Below are positions 11,267 to 22,600 of a DNA stretch of 64,000 bases, piece after piece. The notes below the pieces were generated by a model. It ran no database searches. It saw only the letters and a list, made by a program, of their open reading frames with translations, and was not told where the DNA came from. Both the position numbers and the translations under genes were made by a program. Source of the DNA: Primula veris (lineage: Eukaryota > Streptophyta > Magnoliopsida > Ericales > Primulaceae); the NCBI GenBank assembly GCA_963682055.1, contig OY821742.1:4301816-4365815 (forward strand), given 5' to 3'. The stretch's first letter is position 1; each line of letters begins with the position of its first letter.

Positions 11267-14200
11267 ATGATGATAAGGGGTGCTGGTTTCGCTACAGTTC
11301 CAGCTATAACCGTATCAAACGAGATGAAATCCTGGCCGTTGGTTATGAGATCCAAGGGCTGTGGATTTGTGGTGTGTAAATCGAGTAATAACCAGGCGGC
11401 GGTTACGGGTGTTGTTTTCGCTCCGTTTGAGGAGCTGAAAATGAAGAGGGAGATGACTTTGGTACCGACTGTTCCGCATGACTCTCTCGCTAGGCACAAG
11501 TATGATAAGGAATGCGAGGCCGCTATTAATGAGCAGATCAAGTTAGTCTTTTTTTTCACTATTATTTTGTTTTTATTTGTCCACTTTCATTATAACATAA
11601 CTATAATGGTGAGACAAAACTGGGAAAATGGACATTTTTGTTGATACTTGTTTATAACGTTTTAAAAGTAAAATAATTTTACTACGAGTGACAAAATTGG
11701 AAAATGAAGGACTGAAGATGAATATTATAAATGAGCACATCAAGTTCATACTTTTCCTTTTTTTGGTTTGTTTAATTTATGATTTTATGCATGTGTTTGT
11801 TTGTAAAATAATTGGACTACGAGGGACAAAATTGGAAAATGAAGGACTAAAGATGAATATTATAAATGAGCACATCAAGTTCATACTTTTCCTTTTTTTT
11901 TTGGTTTGTTTAATTTATGATTTTATGCATGTGTTTGTTTGTAAAATAATTGGACTACGAGGGACAAAATTGGAAAATGAAGGACTAAAGATGAATATTA
12001 TAAATGAGCACATCAAGTTCATACTTTTCCTTTTTTTGGTTTGTTTAATTTATGATTTTATGCATGTGTTTGTTTGTAAAATAATTGGACTACGAGGGAC
12101 AAAATTGGAAAATGAAGGACTAAAGATGAATATTATAAATGAGCACATCAAGTTCATATTTTTCCTTTTTTTTTGGTTTGTTTAATTTATGATTTTATGC
12201 ATGTGTTTTTTTATTTATTCTGTTCTGGTTTGTAATGTATAGTAGTTGTTTTTAACTTCTAATTAATCATTACCAAAATAATTGTCCACGTTCACTATAA
12301 TACAACTCGGATAGTATATTGGTGAAAAGAGAAAATTGTTTCGGGACGGAGATAGTAGTTGTTTATATCTAATTAAGTGAAATCGAGTTGATGACGGACT
12401 AATTGGAACATTATGGTGGGACAAAACTGGGCAAATGGACATTTTTCTTAATAGTTGTTTATAACCTTTTGAGTAAAAATCATTTACCGTCTAATTGGAC
12501 TATGAAGGACAAAATTGGAATGGACAAAAGAGGAAAACGGACCATAATGTCGGACTTTAGTAATATCTGAAAAAGGATAAAGAATTAAGCATCAAGTTTG
12601 TACTTTTTCGCTTTTTTTGGTTTGTGTAGTTTAGGTATGTGTTTGTAATATGAATGCCAAATTGGAATATGTAGGACTAAAGTTAAATTGGCACGTTTAT
12701 TGTTGTGATTTCTGGGCCATTGTATGATACGGATTAATTTTGTATTTATCTATCAACGCATGCGTGATTTCTTAAAATTGGAGGTTAGCAGGTTCTTCTT
12801 GATTTTATCTAGAACTGGCAAATCTGTTGAAGTTGAGTGTGTGTTTTGTTCCATGTTTATCTAATTACGTCATTTCGAACTAATTAAGTCCAACATAGTT
12901 TATCTAACAAAATTGTAGATAGTCCTTTTGATTATTTCTAGAAGCGACTTACGTACCCTGAAGAATATTAAAATAGAAGTGGACCAAAATGTTCAAGTTT
13001 AGAGACATGTTAAAAAAGAATACGATGATGGAACATAGGAATTACATACCTGGATATCAATTTCTGTGATGCATTATATTCATGGACGTATTGTTCCATC
13101 GTTTTCTTATGAATCGTTGTTTTTAACTTGTCAAGTCAATATCATGCAACTTACTGTCTTTTTGGAATATGATGGGTACAACCCAAAATCAGTACTGAAT
13201 TGATCTTGTTGATTATTTTTAGAATTGAGCAAATATTGATGTTTTTAGACGTTGTAAAAAGAATACTATTTTGTAACATTGGGGTTATATATGTAGATTT
13301 GCGTGTTTATGATTTATGAACCCGGGGCATCTATAGTACTGGAGGACAATTTCTTTCTTTACATTTTCAGATTGATATTGTTCTTTTTATCATGTATCTT
13401 ACGTCGGGAAAAACGCAATTTTGGCAATGTCCCTGTTTATGTCTTATGTATACATTTTTATACTTTCCCTATTTTTCACTTGAAAAGTCAATCTGACTAG
13501 TTAAAGTCAAACAAATTTATGCTTATTGAGTCCAAATTCTGGTACGAAATCTGCTAGTTACCCCGTCGAGCTAGATGAAATAGTAGCATATATTGGTCTA
13601 GAGATATGTGGCTGGTTGTGACATTATAGATGTTTAAAACTAAAACTAAATTTAATATTTGACTCTATATTGTAAATCAAATGATAGTGACAGGAGGCTG
13701 ATTTTATGAGATATGTTTGAATTTAGTGTATTATTATCTTAGACATCTTTTGTTACCATGTAATTCCAAATGTCAGAAAGGAAGGGAAAGGTTGTAATTG
13801 ATTCGATAGGATCCATTTTTGTTTGGATGCTATTTCCGTTTGGGGTTTCTTGATTAATGCTCTGATATGGAGTATCTTTTACCTAAAGTCTTGATCCTCA
13901 AATTTACAGAATGCATTTAGCTTTGGTCACTATCAAGGCAAAGTTTTTCATGTTAATCTTTTGATTCCCATTTTGAGACAACATCTAAGGATTATAATTG
14001 GGGTGATTTGTCCTTGCTGAATTTTTGGGGTTCCTTTCCATCGAAATGTTCCATTATTTTGTTTTATATTTTCATTCTTCTGACGATTTCACTTTTATTT
14101 TGTTTTGCAGTGTTGAATACAATGTATCGTATGTGTACCATGCTATGTATGCGTACTTTGATCGGGACAATGTGGCTCTTAAGGGGCTCGCAAAGTAATT

Positions 14201-15549
14201 ATCTAACTTTTACTTCTTAAAAATAAATCTTGTTTTTATTCTAGAATTATTAGACGCGCATTCTTCCTATTATAATATTGCTATTCCAGGTTCTTCAAGG
14301 ACTCTAGTGTAGAAGAGAGGGAACATGCCGAGAAGTTGATGGAATATCAGGTTAATAAGAAATAATTGCTATACGGTCACTATTCTAGTCATCTCTTTCA
14401 GTTTTGTATTTTAGCTGTTTCATTTATAGGACTAACCATGACAATTACTTATTTGGCTTATGACAGAACAAAAGAGGTGGCAAAGTGAAGCTGCAATCAA
14501 TTGTCACACCGGTGTCTGAATTTGACCATGCTGAGAAAGGAGATGCTTTGTATGGTAAGTTATCTTTTCTTTTGCAATAAAATTACAAAGTTTTCGAAAT
14601 TTGTGAACAATTTTGAGATGCATGGTTTGGAAAAGCAGTCTTGAAATGCTTTCTATGGTGCTCTTAGAAAGAGTGAGTTGAGTTAGCGGCAAAGCGTACC
14701 AATACTCTATTGCTTATCTTTTATTAATGTATGACGTATCTTTCACAAAATTCAAAATGAATTCGAACATATCATGGTGTCCTTGATCAATAGCAAAGTT
14801 AAAAGCATGTAGTAAATGTGTAGCACTCATTTACCATTGAGGCTCTAAATAGTACTATATGCTTAGCCATGATTATATTTTTCTCGTCCATTGTATAACG
14901 CTTGCATACCATCTTTATATGTCAGCAATGGAGCTTGCTTTATCTCTGGAGAAGTTGGTTAATGAGAAGCTTCTGAACTTGCACGCTGTAAGACATCAGT
15001 TTCCTCCATTTAGATATTTAATTTATATGTTTATAATTCACTTTAGGTCGCTTATGGTTCAACTTGAACTAAACCATCCGATTGTATTTTCTATAACCTT
15101 TTTCTGAGATTTAAGTTGCTGGCGTGTTTGACAATAGGTTGGGAGTAGGAGCAATGATCCACAATTGACAGACTTCATTGAGAGTGAATTCTTAATTGAG
15201 CAGGTAAAATAAAAATTCATTTTTAATTTGGTAATTTTCATACTGTCTCCGTCATTAAGATAATCATGTACATAAATTGTAAAATACATCAGCTTGATTC
15301 TTGAATGCTTTAAATTTTGGATATTTGTAGGTGGAAGCTATTAAGAAGATTTCTGAGTATGTTTCTCAGTTGAGAAGAGTGGGCAAAGGACATGGTATTC
15401 TTACTGATCTCTGTTTCAATATGTATCCTATATTTTCCTGTATACTTCTTGTTGTTGCCAAAGTTTGTTTCCATGTTACTCATATGTTAATGCTTGTGTT
15501 GGTATTTTTGTCAGGGGTTTGGCATTTTGATCAGATGCTCGGTAATTAG
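11267..15549 (+). CDS. Ferritin, plastid-type, eight exons
   Basis: Ferritin forms a 24-subunit shell that oxidises Fe2+ and stores it as ferric mineral, in plants mainly in plastids. Exons are 11267-11541, 14111-14194, 14290-14350, 14467-14554, 14926-14987, 15138-15203, 15331-15394 and 15515-15549. All borders are GT-AG and the sum is 244 codons plus stop. Residues 1 to about 48 look like a transit peptide. They are followed by the plant extension peptide ([11 protein letters not shown]...[15 protein letters not shown]). The H-type ferroxidase residues are visible: Glu in [13 protein letters not shown] with its Tyr, [10 protein letters not shown] (Glu, Glu, His), Glu in [10 protein letters not shown] and Gln in IEQVEAIKKI. 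The end, WHFDQMLGN, is a few residues shorter than usual, without the acidic tail. Intron 1 is large (2.57 kb) and carries a four-copy repeat. The ATG at 11267 is chosen because it opens the leader; a second Met follows immediately. Confidence 0.93.
11691..12230 (+). repeat. Four-copy 135-138 bp minisatellite in ferritin intron 1
   Basis: Copies begin with ACAAAATTGG at 11691, 11826, 11964 and 12099 (spacings 135, 138, 135); the last is cut short near 12230. Units are nearly identical and differ mainly in a T-run. Each unit contains AATGAGCACATCAAGTTCAT, close to the exon 1 donor junction AATGAGCAGATCAAGTTAGT at 11529-11548, so the repeat seems to derive from the exon 1/intron 1 border. Because 135 and 138 are multiples of three the array is open in one frame, but that frame is not a gene. 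A weaker relative lies at about 12420-12640. Confidence 0.9.
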
Positions 15550-17040
15550 GAAGCAGAAGGTGCCTGGTCGTTGTTGGATTTCTATCTCGTTTTATTTCCG
15601 AATTTGCTATGTTAATTATCTGTCTTTTTTATGATTTAGACTTTCAATTAGATGTTTAATGGCGTATTAGTCAGAGTGTGTAACCTTTGCGGTGAATGAA
15701 AATAGAATTTTGCATAAGTTTTATCTTTTTAAGCTTTGCTTCAGTTGCATGAAGATTCTCTACTATACATAACAGGCTAACAGCTGAGCATTACCACCAG
15801 ATCAGAATATTTATATTAGCTGCTGCTTAGATTACTGCTATCAGATAGTTTTCTATGACAGTTGACCACTTTGCGGTCTTGTTGGTTACAACTTTTAAGA
15901 GTTGGGTTGATTACTGCTTAGATTAATGCAGCTTTTAACTTTACTTTTTTTTTTTCCCTTAAGAGTTGGGTTGTATTTGGTTAATTAGCTTTTAAGTTGA
16001 GCTTTGATTGGTCTTTTATTGTTTGAAAAGCAATTTTGTCAAAAGTAAATAGGTATCAACTAACAAGTAGCTGTAGAAACAAAATTAAACATCACATATT
16101 GAGAGATCTATTTTAGGAAAGAATCGGACATCACCTAAATTTCTTTACATTAGAAGTTAGAACCAAACTCAAACGAAATTTCACAATCCTGCTTCTGTGT
16201 CACTTAAAAACCAGTTCACAATATTCATCCCTTTGTCAAATTACATGAATGGGAATATAAGCTGCAGAGTTCCTTCCGTTTTGCCAGCAATTTATGTGCT
16301 TTCACTTGTTTTTTTTATGTAATCTTCTACTATATAATACTAATAAGCATGCGCAAATCGCCATACCACACCAGCATGCAGCGCATCGGTCCTTGGTACG
16401 AATTTCTCAAAGTATTCAGGCTCTATCCTTGACTGGAAGTTCTTCAGACACAGAATAGTTTAAGACTCTAGATCTTCTTTAGACTGAGATCCAAGTCTCT
16501 GAAGACGCATCTTAGTTCTCTGTAGGGGCCGAAAAGAACTTAGACTACTTGTATCGGACTTCTTTTGCATCAAACTACCCGAGGAGTAAATTGGAAAAGA
16601 GTTACTACCAGACGGATAGGATGACACCTGCACCAAAAAAAGTGCCGGTGCCAAAAGGACGGTATCGACAGTGATAGTGAAATGAAGCAACTTATTACAA
16701 TAGAATAACTAAGACGAACCTATTAGAGTATTTGATGCGTTTTCATGATTATAGAGCTACAAAGCACCACTATGTATCTGACATCACTGATTATGCAATG
16801 TTTTTCAGTAATATTTTTGGTGCTAAGTAAAAATATTGAGCAGTTGTACTAAAAATATTGATCAGTTGTACTTTGTAGCTGACATCACTGATTATGCAAT
16901 GTTTTCAACGTTAACAAATATGTCTCCCTATATTTTGCCAACACATCTATTTCTGATGCTTTTTTCTTTTGTTTTAGACTTTTTAACACGTTGCTACACT
17001 AATCAATGACGTCAACTTTATAGTTTGTTAGTATTCGGTA
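15550..17040. other. Spacer between ferritin and the dehydrogenase
   Basis: It begins with the ferritin 3' UTR. At 16455-16640, on the minus strand, there is an acceptor-like GGTGCAG followed by a short open segment ending in a stop (MQKKSDTSSLSSFRPLQR is part of it). A matching but altered segment occurs in copy B at 41500-41690. It may be the last exon of a minus-strand gene or relic; I do not recognise it. A short internal duplication (CTGACATCACTGATTATGCA) occurs at about 16779 and 16878. Confidence 0.4.
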
Positions 17041-17043
17041 GTC

Positions 17044-17051
17044 TATATATA
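17044..17051 (+). promoter_or_regulatory. TATA box of the dehydrogenase gene
   Basis: TATATATA sits about 100 bp before the start codon in GTCTATATATACTTGCATAC. In the duplicated pseudogene the same place reads CTATTTATAC, so the box is altered there. Confidence 0.6.
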
Positions 17052-17151
17052 CTTGCATACACACAGCTGAAATAATCATCCCCAAGTCCAAATAAAACAG
17101 TGAGTTTATCTATCTCTATAATTATACAAACAAACAGTGAGAGTTTCAAAA

Positions 17152-18234
17152 ATGGTTAAATCACCGGAGGCAGAACATCCCGTAAAGGCGTTTGGGTGGG
17201 CGGCGGCGGACACTTCTGGCGTGCTCTCTCCATTTAAATTCTCTAGAAGGGAAACAGGCGAAGAAGATGTAAGGTTTAAAGTTCTTTTTTGCGGAATATG
17301 CCATTCTGATCTTCATTCAATTAAGAACGAGTGGGGCATCTCAACTTATCCGATTGTCCCAGGGCACGAGATAGTGGGCGTTACAACAGAGGTTGGTAGC
17401 AAGGTAACAAAGTTCAAAATTGGAGACAAAGTTGGTGTCGGTTGTTTAGTCGGAGCATGCCACTCATGTGACAGCTGCAATAACAACCTCGAAAATTACT
17501 GTGCAAAGAATATTCTCAGCTACAATTCCATTAATCACGATGGAACAATGACATATGGAGGATATTCCGATCACATGGTTGCTAATGAGCGTTACATTGT
17601 CAAAATTCCTGACAATCTCCCTCTAGATGTTGCTGCTCCTCTTCTTTGTGCTGGGATCACAACTTATAGCCCTCTGAAATATTTTGGGCTCGATAAGCCT
17701 GGTCTTAATGTAGGTGTGGTAGGCCTAGGAGGCCTTGGCCATGTCGGTGTTAAGTTTGCTAAGGCTTTGGGTGTTAAAGTGACTGTAATTAGCACCTCTC
17801 CCAAGAAAAAGGAGGAGGCTATTAAGCACCTAGGTGCCGATTCGTTCTTGGTGAGCACTGATGATGCGCAAATGCAGGCTGCAATGGGGACTTTGGATGG
17901 AATTATTGATACAGTTTCTGCAAATCACCCTATTCAACCACTGATCGGGCTCTTAAAATCTCAAGGAAAGCTCATCCTTGTTGGTGCACCCGAAAAACCT
18001 CTTGAGCTACCTTCCTTTTCTCTGATTATGGGTAGGAAGATGGTATCCGGAAGTGGCATAGGGGGAATGAAAGAGACGCAAGAGATGATGGATTTTGCTG
18101 CTAAGCACAACATAACCGCGGATATTGAGCTCATCCCTATCGACTATCTCAACACTGCTATGGACCGTCTTGCTAAAAATGATGTCAAGTATCGCTTCGT
18201 CATCGATATTGAAAATACTTTGAGAACTGCCTAA
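17152..18234 (+). CDS. Zn-dependent alcohol dehydrogenase of the mannitol/cinnamyl type
   Basis: This 360-residue medium-chain dehydrogenase belongs to the plant CAD-like branch annotated as mannitol, cinnamyl-alcohol or 8-hydroxygeraniol dehydrogenase. It would oxidise alcohols (or reduce aldehydes) with NADP(H) in the cytosol; the substrate cannot be told from sequence. Catalytic-zinc ligands are Cys50 (GICHSDLH), His72 with Glu73 (GHEIVG) and Cys166 (LLCAGIT). Structural-zinc ligands are Cys103, Cys106, Cys109 and Cys117 in [16 protein letters not shown]. The nucleotide-binding loop is [14 protein letters not shown] near residue 191, followed by STSPKKKEE, where Ser favours NADP. I take the Met at 17152 ([10 protein letters not shown]) rather than the one 15 bases upstream, because family proteins start there and the context (AAAATGG) is good. 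The gene has no introns, although I expect several in this family, so retroposition is possible. A broken copy lies at 43327. Confidence 0.93.
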   Translation: MVKSPEAEHPVKAFGWAAADTSGVLSPFKFSRRETGEEDVRFKVLFCGICHSDLHSIKNEWGISTYPIVPGHEIVGVTTEVGSKVTKFKIGDKVGVGCLVGACHSCDSCNNNLENYCAKNILSYNSINHDGTMTYGGYSDHMVANERYIVKIPDNLPLDVAAPLLCAGITTYSPLKYFGLDKPGLNVGVVGLGGLGHVGVKFAKALGVKVTVISTSPKKKEEAIKHLGADSFLVSTDDAQMQAAMGTLDGIIDTVSANHPIQPLIGLLKSQGKLILVGAPEKPLELPSFSLIMGRKMVSGSGIGGMKETQEMMDFAAKHNITADIELIPIDYLNTAMDRLAKNDVKYRFVIDIENTLRTA

Positions 18235-18684
18235 TCTCAAAGATAAAGATAATACTGAGTGGCTATAAGTTCTTAAGCTTTTGAATGTTTACCATCTTTT
18301 ATCAACTTGAGAAGATATCATTCTTCGGCGTTGTCTCGTGTTTCAGTTTCATGTCAAGTATAAATTAGTCATTTGTTTTTGTGTATTGCCCATCTTCTAG
18401 ATGACTGCAGTTTGAGGATTTAAGCAAACACCATTATGAAACTTATTTCATAAGTGGTAATTGGTGAATAATTCATGTATTGTTTGGTTTACTATGTCTA
18501 TTGACTTATTAGTATGTAATATGAATGTCAAATTGGAATATGAAGGACTAAAGTTAAATTGGCAAGTTTATTGTTGATGATTTCTGGGCCATAGTATGTG
18601 TGATTTCTTAAAATTGGAGGTTAGCAGGTTCTTGATTTTATCTAGAACTGGCAAATCTGTCGAAGTTGAGTGTGTGTTTTGTTC
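18235..18684. other. Dehydrogenase 3' region and start of duplication copy B
   Basis: The first part is the 3' UTR. From about 18511 the sequence repeats ferritin intron 1 of copy A (compare 12641-12860) and is cut by insertion of the minus-strand Copia element. The 5-bp target duplication TGTTC is at 18680-18684. Confidence 0.7.
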
Positions 18685-18857
18685 TGTAAGAATGGTAAGA
18701 GATTAGGTAAAAGTGTGTGTGCAGCGCAGCACAAGCACACAATTGTATTAATATCAAATTATTTAATAATTAAACGATTGGTACTCGAATTTAACAACAT
18801 ATTACATAATATACCATTAAGTCCAAAATAGATAAAAACTAGATATTAATTTTAACA
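18685..18857 (-). repeat. Copia A LTR (3' LTR in element orientation)
   Basis: 173 bp, nearly identical to 29316-29483. Small indels are visible, such as CAGCGCAGCACAAG against CAGCACAAG. It is very short for a plant LTR. Confidence 0.9.
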
Positions 18858-18981
18858 CCCCCCTAAAGTTGGAGCATACAAATCAAAAATGCCTAGATTG
18901 GAGCACATGGATCGAAAATAAGGTCCGGATAAAAGTTTAGTCAAAATATCTCCTAACTGTGACTCGGAGCGCACAAATGGA

Positions 18982-19664
18982 TGTTGGTGATTTTAGTATC
19001 ATCAATGTATTTTAGTAGTAATGTGATTTATTATAGGCCGATGCAATAATGCGTTAAACTCGGAAACGAGTTAGGGAAGTGCGGAGTGCACGCTCGTCGA
19101 GCCAACGTATAATTGAATATGAATAATTGAAACGGAGTTCCAAGGGGCAGAGCCCCTGGCGGGGTCCTAGGGGCAGAGCCCCTGGCGGGGTCCAAGGGGC
19201 GAGAGCCCTTGGCTGGGGTCCCGAACAGTTGCTTACTTTCCGAAAAATTTTGAATAGTTGGACCCTTTCCCAACAGTTGCTTCCTTTCCGGAACAGTTGC
19301 TTCCTTTCCGGAAAATTTTGAATAGTTGGACCCTTTCCCAACAGTTGCTTCCTTTCCGGAACAGTTGCTTCCTTTCCGGAACAGTTGCTTCCTTTCCGGA
19401 ACAGTTGCTTGCTTTCAGTTTCGGTTATTGATCTCCTATATAAGAAGTCATTTGGCCTCGGTTTTGGTTACAGAAACATATAAGAAAATTCTCTCTACAT
19501 TCCTAATCTATTCTCCTTGCCAGAAACAGATTGTTCTTCAAGAATTATCCCCACAAATATTTCGTGAACCCAGGCAATAATAGGGTCGAAATACTTTGTT
19601 CGGAAAGTGTACGAACACGATTCTTCGAAGTTATCCAGGATTATCATACCCTAAATCTCTAACA
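18982..19664 (+). repeat. Copia B 5' LTR
   Basis: 683 bp. It contains three copies of a GC-rich, self-complementary motif (AGGGGCAGAGCCCCT and variants, about 19138-19222), then several tandem copies of a 19-20 base unit (ACAGTTGCTTCCTTTCCGGA), then a TATA box (TATATAA, 19437-19443) and the probable transcription start region. Confidence 0.93.
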
Positions 19665-19690
19665 AACGAACAAAGTATTTTCTGATAATC

Positions 19691-22600
19691 ATGGCTGGAG
19701 GAAGCACCGTCAAGGAGATGACTACAAATTTCGGAAAATTGGACAAGTTTCAAGGACAAGACTTCAGGCGTTGGCAGAAGAAGATGCATTTCATGTTGAC
19801 AACGTTAAAGGTGGTGCACGTCCTGTCTACACCGATTCCAGAATTTGTAGAGGATGACACGGTTGAAAATCTAAGACGCAGATCAAAGTGGGAGAACGAC
19901 GACTACATTTGCAGAGGGCACATTCTTAACGGTATGTCTGATCCCTTATTTGATATTTACCAAAACGTGGAATCTGCAATGGAATTGTGGGATTGTCTCG
20001 AATCCAAGTACATGGCAGAGGACTCATCCAGTAAAAAGTTTCTGGTAACCGATTTCAACAATTACAAAATGGTTGAATCGAGGTCTGTCATGGAACAATT
20101 CAATGAACTCCTCCGAATCCTTGGACAATTCACACAACACGGATTGAAGATGGATGAAACAATATCTGTCTCAAGCATCATAGACAAGTTGCCTCCTTCG
20201 TGGAAGGATTTCAAACACAATCTGAAACATGGAAAAGACGAACTGTCTTTGATCAACTTGGAAGTCACTTGCGCATAGAAGAATCTCTAAGAGCGCAGGA
20301 GGATGACAAAGGAAAGGGCAAACAAATTGCTGGACCCTCGGTTAATATGGTTGAAGAGGGTGGTAAGAACGATAACCACAAAAACAAAGGAAAGAAGCGT
20401 GCTTTCAAGAACAATAAGGGCAGTTTCGGTGCTAACAAGAAACCGAAACTAGAATGCTGGAAGTGTGGCAAAACAGGCCACTTCAAGAGGGATTGCCGTT
20501 TCGGCAAAAAGCACGACAACGCGAATGCAAGTGGTTCAGGAAAAGGGTCTAAGGACCAATCCGAAAACCAAGGTCAGAAATCAATTCGTGATTTGAATAG
20601 TTTGATTAAACATTCGGTTTCACTAAATTCTGAAGCATTTTATGTGCAGGATGATGCTATCGCGTGGTGGATTGATTCTGGCGCCACAACACATGTTTGC
20701 AAGGATCGTTTCTGGTTCAAGAATTTTGTTCCAATGGAAGATGGTTCTGTCCTCTACATGGGAGATGATCACTTCGCTCCCGTTGAAGGCAAAGGAAACG
20801 TGGTGCTAGAATTCAGTTCTGGAAAGACTATTACTTTGTTTAATGTTTTGTATGTTCCTAAATTACGTAAGAATTTAATTTCTGGTCCTGTATTAAATAA
20901 GCTTGGATACAAGCAAGTGTGTGAATCCGATAAATATGTTTTATCGAAGTCTGGTGTGTTTGTAGGATTTGGATATTATAATAATGGTATGTTTATGATG
21001 AATTTGAATGGAGTTCCTAATGATTCTGGTTCTGTATTTATGTCTTCTTCGAATGTTATCAATTTCTCGTTATGGCATGCTCGTCTAGGACATGTACACT
21101 ATAAAAGAATGCATGAAATGTCTAAAGATGATTTAATTCCTGTTTTTAATGAAAATGTAGAAATATGTAAAACTTGCATGTTAACAAAGATCACTAGGCA
21201 ACCTTTTAAAAGTATAAGAAGGAAATCTGTCATTCTTGAATTAATACATAGTGATTTATGTGATTTGCATGCTACTCCATCATTAGGGCATAACAAATAT
21301 TTTATCACTTTCATAGATGATGCATCTAGATTCTGCTATGTCTATTTGTTGCACGCTAAGGACGAAGCCTTAGATAAATTCAAAATTTATAAAACTGAAG
21401 TTGAAGTGCAACAGAATGTGTTGATTAAAACATTGCGTACAGATAGAGGTGGTGAATATTATGATCCTGTATTTTTCCAATCCGTAGGAATCATTCATGA
21501 GACTACGTCACCTTATACACCTCAACAAAATGGTGTGGCTGAAAGGAAAAATAGAGTTCTTAAAGAAATGGTGAATGCCATGTTATCTTACTCTGGTTTA
21601 AGTGAAGGGTTTTGGGGAGAAGCTATGTTAACGGCTTGCTATTTATTAAATAGGGTTCCTAATAAAAGGAACAAGACTACCCCATATGAACTTTGGTATA
21701 AGAAACGACCAAACTTAACATTTTTACGTGTTTGGGGTTGTAGGGCCGTGGTTAGACTCCCGGACTCAAAAAGGAAAATTTTGGGTGAAAAGGGTATAGC
21801 TTGCATCTTTGTTGGATATGCTGAGCACTCCAAGGCCTATAGGTTTTATGTTATAGAACCTAATGACTCGATTTCTATTAACACGATTATAGAATCGAGA
21901 GATGCCATATTTGATGAGAATTGTTTCTCTTTTATACCTAGACCAAAAGACTCTATACCTAATTCAGATGAATCTCTAAGGGATGATCATTCAATTGATG
22001 TGCCAAGTGAGACACTTGAACCCCGTAGGAGCAAAAGAGCTAGATAATCTAGATCTTATGGATCTGATTTTCAACTATATTTAGTTGAGGGATCAAGAGA
22101 TCAGATTGGTACTCAATACTATTATTGTTATAGTATAGAGGAGGATCCAAGAACGTATGATGAAGCTGTGAAATCTCGAGATTCTGTTTTTTGGAAAGAA
22201 GCAATTGATGAAGAGATTGGTTCTATCATGGAAAATAATACTTGGGTATTATCTGATTTACCACCAGGTTGCAAACCATTGGGTTGCAAATGGATCTTCA
22301 AAAAGAAGATGAAAGTCGATGGTACAATTGACAAGTTTAAAGCTAGATTAGTTATCCAAGGCTTCAGACAAAAGGAAGGGATTGATTATTTCGATACATA
22401 TGCTCCAGTTGCCCGTATCACTACTATTAGATTGTTGATTGCCTTGGCGGCTATTCATAATCTAGTGATTCATCAAATAGATGTCAAAACAGCATTTCTG
22501 AATGGTGATTTGGAAGAAGAAGTGTATATGAAGCAACCTGAAGGATTTGTAATGCCTGGTAATGAGCATAAAGTGTGTAAGCTAGTTAAGTCGCTGTATG

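Larger units (their letters stand above)
12641..18510 (+). repeat. Tandem segmental duplication, copy A
   Basis: This block runs from the middle of ferritin intron 1 through ferritin exons 2-8 and the dehydrogenase gene. It is repeated as copy B from about 18511. The copy B start (TAATATGAATGTCAAATTGG, about 18519) matches copy A at 12647 (TAATATGAATGCCAAATTGG), and the dehydrogenase downstream DNA ends alike near 18500 and 44695. Copy A is the shorter, apparently uninterrupted version. Confidence 0.85.

Noticed and set aside
11688..12185. 165-codon frame with repeated membrane-like segments
   Set aside because: It is the in-frame reading of the ferritin intron 1 minisatellite, whose unit length is a multiple of three.
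19240..19405. CRISPR-like array of ACAGTTGCTTCCTTTCCGGA units
   Set aside because: The units are directly tandem within a retrotransposon LTR, with no unique spacers, in a plant nuclear genome.
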